This document shows, one piece after another, positions 57,288-64,000 of a stretch of DNA of 64,000 bases. The first letter of the stretch is position 1; every line of letters begins with the position of its first letter. The translations under genes were made by a program, and so were the position numbers. Origin of the DNA: Allacma fusca (Eukaryota > Arthropoda > Collembola > Symphypleona > Sminthuridae); NCBI GenBank assembly GCA_947179485.1, contig OX359246.1, positions 1,302,001-1,366,000 of the forward strand. Reading direction: 5' to 3'. The notes under the pieces are model-generated. The model did no database searches and was not told where the DNA came from. It saw nothing but the letters and a program-made list of their open reading frames with translations.

Positions 57288-58292
57288 CAGAGATGACCGC
57301 ATGGTCAAGTACACCACGCGTATTTCGGGTCATGTTCAAGTTCGGGTCATGTTCATGTCCAGAATTTAAAGTACTTGACGTTATCGGGGCATGGCCAGCC
57401 AAAAGCAGAACCCGAACACGACATTTTACTTCAAGTCATGTTCATGTTCAAGTAATGTATTTGAACTTGAACGTCAAGTCATGTTCGTGTTCAAGATTCA
57501 TTTGCCAAATACTTGACCACGAACTTGCTTTTTTCAAGTTCAAGTTCGCGTACTTTCCCCACGATTTGCGCGGAAATTATACAAATTGTAAAATGTTTTT
57601 TAAAACTTCTGCTGCTTTTTCATTGTAAGCCCTGACACAGATCATACAAGGAATGTCAGCCAGCAGCTTCGTCGTTGGTACATGCGATAGTGTCGTATAA
57701 CTTTAATACCAAAGTAAAAATATTTACCCGTAGGAAAAATTAATTAATTATTTAGAAGTAAATCTAAATTATTACACCTACTTTCAAAATGGTGGGATAA
57801 ACAATTCGCATAGTAGTATGCCTTAAAGCGTGGTTCAAAATGTTAAAAAAGATTACATGAAACAGTGGGCAGAATGTGTCGCGAAAAAAATGCTTAGTGA
57901 ATTGTATTTGTAAAGTAGTTTTTGGGCTTGTAGTTAGCTGATTCTTTTTTGCTTGTATTTTTTAATTTGCTGATAATAAAATCATAAAATTGTCGAGTTA
58001 ATGTGACATAATGCATATTATTCCTTAATTTTTAAAATACTTGAAGGTTCATGTTCAGGTTCATGGTCAAGTCAAGTTCATGTTCGGGTTAGAAAAATGT
58101 ACTGAACGCGCGTACCACACCAAGTTCAAGTTCTGGCAGAAAGTACTTGTGGCCATGAACTTGGTCCTGCAAGTATTTACTTGATCATAAAATACCAAGT
58201 TCGGGTTTGATTATTATTGCTACTTGCATATTCATGTCCAAGTCATGTTCATGACCGGATCCAGTAAAATACATGACCCGAAATCAACTCTG
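57288..58292. mobile_element. 1005-bp hAT-like element (CAAGTTCATGTTC arms)
   Basis: Termini CAGAGATGA / TCAACTCTG are flanked by a perfect 8-bp duplication CCCTTGAC (57280-57287, 58293-58300). The arms (57288-57560, 58035-58292) repeat TCAAGTTCATGTTC-like words in inverted orientation; the centre is unique. No transposase. Confidence 0.92.
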
Positions 58293-58300
58293 CCCTTGAC

Positions 58301-59103
58301 CAATGTACTGGAACTAAATACCCGTAAAGGATCGCTTCCGGGAATAATTTGTATTCCGGTTCCTCTTAGGATGGTCCCCTAATTTTGATATACTCCGAAG
58401 TTGTTTTTAAGAAACATTAAATTTAGTTTTTCGGTCGTGGTATTTCCTGACCTTCGGTTTCCAGGAGTTTCTTTTTAAAAATAAATATTAATATGAATTC
58501 CTTGTCCGGAAACGTAACATTATTATCCAAAAATATTCTTTTACATTTTTTACACACGTGTTTGTAACTTCGGGAACCCCTTATAGATTCGGGTAGCAAA
58601 ATTGGTCGTTTTTTTCGGTCTAACTTGAATGAGGAAAAATTTGAAACTGGGCACATCTATTGAAGATATTCCAAACTTCGTGGGTCAATTCCATATGTTT
58701 GAGAGGGCATCCACACCAAATTTCGTCAATTTTGTGAAAAGAAATTTGCAAGGGATGCTGGTAGTTTGTCGTACTATTTGATTTTAAATGCTCAAATGGA
58801 ATGAGAAGACTTGACAAAAGACAAGGGAACCGTTAGATTAACCGTGACTATTAACCGTAACGTAAATACTAGCAAATATCTGTGCAATAAACAAAATCGT
58901 AGCAAAATAATGTTTCGTCTGAACTTAGTAGGTTTAATTGCTGTAAAATCTGCTCATTTCAAGGAGGATGAAACGAATGTTGTATTATTCTGCTAGAGCA
59001 CAACCAAATACACACATGCATGGTCTTCTGAAAATACTGTTTTAGAATCCGGCGAATACATTCTATGAAATCTCTGCATAATTATACATACGTTATCCCA
59101 CAG
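58301..59103. other. Intergenic, no gene seen
   Basis: Chance frames only, such as 58423-58656 on the minus strand. Confidence 0.35.
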
Positions 59104-59105
59104 TA

Positions 59106-59980
59106 CAGTGAATTTCCTATATAGTGGTTTCCAAGGGAGTGACAAATTCCTGCCACTATATAGGGATGCCACTATATGTTACTAATGGTTAACTATATAC
59201 TATTAATGTTTTTAGACAATAACTGTAACTAAATGCATTTATAAATTTATTTATTTTTACAGAATACTCAAAATTATGAGGTATGCTAAGCTTCATTGAG
59301 TTTAAGATGTTCAGTAACTTTAGGTTTCCTCATACTATTAATAAAATTTGTCGTAACAAACTTTTCGACTGCAATGTCACCATTCCAGAAACCAAAATCC
59401 TGGAATTATGGCAATGGGAATTACTTCCACTGAGTACTCTTTTTCACAATGAGGGTTTTCTTGACTGTCTGTTTGATGTCATTTTAAATCTTCAATATAA
59501 TAATTCAATTTATTTAAAAAAACCAGCACGAATTGAAACTTATTAGAAGTGAGCCAAGGCAAAAATGGCAATGATTTGTGTTATAACTGTTCGTTTTAAC
59601 TTAAGACACGGATCATATGCCGTAAATCCAGCTAATCATACCAGGGCGTCAGTAAACCACAATAATAATCAAACTGTATTAACATTTGAAATTAAAATTG
59701 AACCAACCGACATAAGCATTATTAACCGCCCGCACGTTTTATAACATCATGTTATACTTTTGTAGCCATTATCTAGCTAATTTCATGCCAACTGCCATTA
59801 TAATTTTGCATTGTCTGAGCCACCGTAACACATAATAGTGCCATTATAGAGGGAATACCATTATAACGGGTGCCACTATACTGTATACCTTTAACATTGC
59901 AAACCTCTAGGGAGGGTTTTTTGATGCCATTAAAGAGGGAATGCCATCTAAGAGGAAACCACTATATGGGAAATTCACTG
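59106..59980. mobile_element. 875-bp TA-flanked inverted-repeat element (mariner/pogo-like MITE)
   Basis: CAGTGAATTTCCTATATAGT at the left and its inverse at the right (ending AAATTCACTG) are flanked by TA (59104-59105, 59981-59982). CCACTATA words recur in both subterminal regions. The centre has an 87-codon frame (59283-59546) with no recognisable transposase motif. Confidence 0.82.
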
Positions 59981-60449
59981 TACAGTGCATTGTCCCCCTA
60001 ACCCAAATAAGGGACAAAATTATGAGATTTTTGAGGCGAATTCTTATCAAGATTTTACAAAATGTGTTTAATTGCTCTACGTCAAGACACAATCCACTGT
60101 AATGTGAAACACATTTTTTAACCTTAATTATACCTAGTACCCAATATTTTAAAACTAGTTAAAACGATGTGCTTCACAGGGACAATTATACTTGAGGATT
60201 TAGTAAGAGAGCACATACTTGGAACCAACCCTAAGGGCTGTAGATCCCGTATCAAGCCCTATCGAGAAGGTAAATGGGGTCAAGGAAGGGGTGAGGTCAA
60301 TAAAGTTTCATGTAATTTGTGCTTAATTATTTAATCAACCTCCCCACACCCATTACTACTCAAGATTACAAATTCATTGGAGAGATAATACGGATGAGAG
60401 ATTTAAAATAGTTTTCTTTTGAAGTGACACATCCACGTTCCAAGTCAGC

Positions 60450-61100
60450 TTCCAGGAATCAAATATGTATGTATATTGAAGCTGAGCCCCTGATTTTGTG
60501 TACCTGTTTGAGCAAACTCCCTCCGGAAAGCAAGCCTGTAAATCTTCTCCCGCAAAACGAAGCTTCCAATATTCGAAATACTTTGGGCAATAATTTGCAG
60601 AGGACTCGCCAACGTCGAAATGAGACAGAGGAATCAATAACAACATTGGGCTTCAGACAACAATGACCTAACTCATATGGACCCTTCAAAATGCCAGTGA
60701 CAACCCGCCATCCAATGGAACCCCGATCATCGCAAAATATCCGCCAAAGTAATAACTTAAATTTCAAGGGAATTATTAAAGGTGGTAAAAATGCTAGGAA
60801 CAAGTTAGGTCTCCGGAAAGAGAACATTGGATATCCCATGGACTTCCGATATGCGTTCAACATGTCGGCTGGGAGCATAATAAAAGCTATAATTTTGGTG
60901 TCCGCGATAAAGTTGTTTAAACTTTCTTTGAAAAAATTTGCGTTTCTATTAATCATTTGCAAGACGAGGAGACTAGACAGTTTATTTACGATTTCATTGA
61001 GAAGCATGGAGTCGATGCAGAATCCGATCAGTTCCTCAGATCGGGCAGTCGTACTTTGACTCAAACACAGTTCGTTCCGCAGGGGAACCCCGTTAATCAC
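60450..61100 (+). pseudogene. Broken copy of the WASP-type GBD gene
   Basis: Three pieces in different frames match the 25017-25994 protein in order: an N-terminal piece (LSKLPPESKPVNLLPQNEAS and on, to about 60665), a basic/CRIB piece (LGLRKENIGYPMDFR near 60805-60850) and the C-terminal GBD half (DEETRQFIYDFIEKHG near 60960-61010). The frame is lost inside the CRIB, and the HVGWD segment is scrambled. It is a single-GBD copy, so it either pre-dates the domain duplication or lost one domain. Confidence 0.85.
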
Positions 61101-61204
61101 AGCAGTGGAACATATGCTAAATTTAGTATTTTATGTTTAGATATAGAAAAGCAACTCTTTGAAAAGTTGACTCTGCAAACATTACACTGTATTTGTTATG
61201 AAAA

Positions 61205-61490
61205 ACATTAACTTTTAGTTATATGTATTTGTGGGGCACTGCGGGGTCTCTCTGATTGGATGCCTCGTAATTTCCTCTTGGGTAAGCATAAAATTGGGGA
61301 TTTTCTACCTGCTGTCCCAATGGATTCTGTGATTCTGTGGGGGACTGATCAGTTTAAAACATGGAGGGGGATTTTCGTAATACTGTTTGGGCCCCCGAGG
61401 TACATTTTAAAATGGTTGCTGATAATGTTGACTAAAACCAATTGAGGGCTTGGAAGTGAGTGATTGTTACGCTTCCCCGACCCTATCTAC
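61205..61490 (-). pseudogene. Broken copy of the four-TM gene's tail exon
   Basis: This aligns by eye with 21490-21780 on the same strand. Shared words include TGTGGGGCACTG, GGGGGACTGATC, ATGGAGGGGGATTTTCGTAA, AAAATGGTTGCTGA and CC(A/C)TCTACTACA. Indels destroy the frame. None of the three upstream exons is present. Confidence 0.85.
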
Positions 61491-61499
61491 TACACCGCC

Positions 61500-63240
61500 G
61501 AAGGCAGTAAATGCTTGCATGCAATAGCCAGCCTTGCAGCAATAGAGCGCGCGCAAGTTTGATTCTCAAACTCATATCACGCGAAGGCAAGGCGACGGCC
61601 CCATTGATGGGCCTTTGATGGCTCTGCCTCTTTGTGCCAGGGATGGAATATAGCCTACTCGTACTTTACCACGTCATCAATTTAGTGACACGTCCCGGGT
61701 TGTCCCCGTCCTCGCACTCGTGGGGTGCTACTTTTAAAATACACCACTCTCTCTCGCACTCATGAGGACCCTCGTTATTTCATATTCACGTAAATAAACT
61801 CCCCAACAGTTTCCTACAATTCCTGAGCTTTCAAATAACTTTTTCATGGATACTTGGTTAAAATAAGACAACTTCAATATTTGTCGACATATATACCCCC
61901 AGTTCCGAACGTACGGAACTTTTGGATGACTTAGAAAGTTTATAAAATTTACTACAACCTAGCATTCAAAACTAATTTGAGTAATTGTTGTTGAAATAAA
62001 GTAATGTATTCAAAATATTGGTTTTTCGATTTTGTCCTGAAAATAACGTAAATAATAAGTTTAAAATTCTAATTCATTGGTAAAAAGTGCCTATCTTCCT
62101 TATATTTTCATTGTCGGCAAAATGGATAAAATTTTGCAAACAATATTTTGTTATAAAATACATTTTTGTCGGTTTTTGACAACAATGCGTCGTTATAATC
62201 AGTTCAATGGCTCAGAAAATGACTATTATTGATCAAAAATGTTTTCTCAGTCTCAGATTAACAAAGACTAGTCACAAGTAGTTGCATAGCCTCAGACCAG
62301 TAATAATCAACACTAGGGCTTGAGAACAGCATTAATCAAATATAAAACCCAGGTATGGAGCCCTGGTTTACAAAGGACCGAGTCTCCCTGACATCCTAAA
62401 ATGAAATTCTTTTCTGGAGTTGATTATGAGAAGTTTTAAGGTAAGCAGGAGGACCTTTTACTTTTAAAAATTAAAACGGATTTTTGCGCTGGGTCATAAA
62501 CCATGTACCTAAGCTCGCATAAAATGTCATCCTATCAAATGGAGAATGGGGCGACGGCTACTTGCTAGATTACTGTAAGTGAAGTTGACGTTATGAAGTT
62601 GGGCTTGCTACAGAACAATATATGTACATATAGATTTTCGCATAACGATTAAGGTAAGATAAGGTCATGAGGGCTAACATGTGTACTCCACCTCCCCTCT
62701 TTCGTTCACATCCTCTTCATAGGTCCTCTCTCTCATGTTCATGAGGGCGCCTAAAATTAACGTGTACTCGCCATCGTCCTAGCAGTTTGTGAGAGCGAGG
62801 GCGAAATAGAGAGTGAGGCGTCTCTGATTCCCCCGTACAAATGCCCACATATGTATGGACGGCCCATTCGCTCAAATCAGAAGAGACGATATTATTCCTA
62901 ATTAAAATCTAACTTGACTTTCTCTGCGAAATACGAGATTATTTGTGTGACAATATTATTCACATCAGTGCATTAGTATCCTGCGGATCCGCTTGCCACA
63001 TTCTTATCACAAATTGAGCATAAAAAAATAAGGGGACTTCGTGTACTTCTTTGAAAGTAAGCTGAAATAAAGTGCGCCTCAAAATAAGGACGTTGTTAAT
63101 GATTACGGAAACATAGGTGATCGTTGGGATTATATACAACAGACCGGAACAGGAAAAAACGGTGACTAATTTTATATAGGCAGTCTTTTGTATTTTGAAT
63201 ACTCTGACTCTTTACTCCCTAACAAATCTTATTAACTTCA
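61500..63240. other. 5' flank of receptor copy 3, split by about 1.3 kb
   Basis: The receptor-flank module of 53.93-54.18 kb is present here in two parts, about 61500-61550 and 62870-63005. The 1.3 kb between them has CT-rich and CGCACTC-type words but no clear TIR or gene. Confidence 0.55.
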
Positions 63241-63381
63241 TTTAAGTACGAGAAAAGCTTCGCACTAAACATATTCATTTTGGCGCTTTTTAGATTCTCA
63301 ACACAGGAAGACAAGAGCAAGGAAACATTTTCATGGTGGAAGTAATTATTTGTGCTGAAGAAAATTGTGCCTAAAAACATT

Positions 63382-64000
63382 GACGTCCATTTTGAGCATA
63401 ATTACGGAGAGATTAGCAATCTTTCGAACTACGGTATGACGGTACCGGACATTAATGAAACGATCGTCTGGATTTTAAGGGCTGCGATTTGTATAACCGG
63501 ACTGATCGGCAATGTTGGGGTTGTGGTTCATTTACTCCAGAAAGTAAGAAAATGGACTGGTATCAACTCCTTCTTTGCAAATATGGCGGGAGCAAACATA
63601 CTCTGTTCATTGACAATTCCAATTTACTTGGCCTTTCAGTCCCCGTTTCAAAGTTCGACATTCGAATGGATAAAAAATAAGGAATTTTGCTATATCGGCA
63701 TCTATGCTGGATCAATTTTCTGGGAAGTCCAAGCTTGGACGCTTTTGTTCCTGACCATCGAGCGGTGTTTATCACTGCGACGTCCAGCGACATCTATGAA
63801 GACTTGCACCAGTTGTTTGGTTATTCTATTAATTTGGATTTTGGCTTCCATTATTTGTCTGCCGGAATTGATTTTGACGGTCTATTACGAGGATGAGAAA
63901 TTTTGCTTTACAGTCTGGACCCATTTCAAATTTTTAGTAACAATCCGCGGGTCGTTTCAACTGGTGAAGCTACTCGTGGTGGGAATGCTTTGTGGCTGGA
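63382..64000 (+). CDS. Rhodopsin-like (class A) receptor, copy 3 (cut by window edge)
   Basis: One frame is open from about 63352 to the window end. The first in-frame ATG is 63436. It has the copy 1/2 features up to TM5: GLIGNVGVVV in TM1, NSFFANMAGANIL in TM2, LTIERCLSLRR after TM3 and WILASIICLP in TM4. As in copy 2 there is no Met at the copy 1 start site, and the acceptor-like TTTTCAG is here TTTTGAG, so expression may be impaired. It is closer to copy 2 than to copy 1 in TM2-TM4. Confidence 0.75.

Noticed and set aside
1..64000. tRNA, rRNA and other structured RNA genes
   Set aside because: I saw no convincing cloverleaf or conserved rRNA segment by eye; a tRNAscan-SE/Infernal run would settle it.

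Overview
Animal nuclear DNA, AT-rich and gene-sparse, with short GT-AG introns and a large load of DNA transposons. One gene fixes the organism as a bilaterian: a Ptf1a/Fer1-type bHLH factor at 15.95-16.65 kb. The overall content (hAT-like and foldback DNA elements, Polinton, Helitron, a possible Cry-like secreted protein, divergent rhodopsin-type receptors in tandem) fits an arthropod. A springtail (Collembola) is my best guess from general knowledge, not something the sequence proves. Nothing looks bacterial or organellar.

Layout. 1-11.7 kb is a decaying Polinton/Maverick-type (adintovirus-like) element, cut by the window's left edge. It carries a packaging ATPase, a broken protein-primed family B DNA polymerase preceded by a chain of small phase-1 exons, and four other genes I cannot name, three of them spliced. 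11.7-15.8 kb holds only repeats and non-coding DNA. 15.8-26 kb is the host-gene island: the bHLH gene, a three-TM protein, a four-TM protein with a Pro/Gln-rich PPPY tail, and an intronless gene with two WASP-type GTPase-binding domains. 27-33 kb is a nest of inverted-repeat transposons. 34.7-36.2 kb is a spliced, signal-peptide-bearing gene that weakly recalls the helical domain of Cry delta-endotoxins. 36.8-37.2 kb is the 3' end of a Helitron. From 38 kb on, small inverted-repeat transposons alternate with three tandem paralogues of a rhodopsin-like receptor (42.2, 54.6 and 63.4 kb, the last cut by the window edge). At 60.4-61.5 kb lie broken copies of the WASP-domain gene and of the last exon of the four-TM gene, so the two host loci have been copied about 36-40 kb away.

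Main observations. (1) At least ten non-autonomous elements can be delimited to the base by target-site duplications (TSDs). Several begin CAGAG or CAGTG and have 8-bp TSDs (hAT-like). Each family fills its subterminal arms with its own short motif, and they are inserted in one another up to three deep (44.16-48.59 kb; 27.2-31.3 kb). (2) A 325-residue protein consists of a short WASP-like N-terminal remnant plus two GBD/CRIB domains, with no WH1, proline-rich or VCA part: a candidate free-standing regulator of Cdc42/Rac-WASP signalling. (3) The Polinton has intron-rich genes, several of unknown type.

All splice models come from reading GT/AG signals and phase by eye. No homology search was run.
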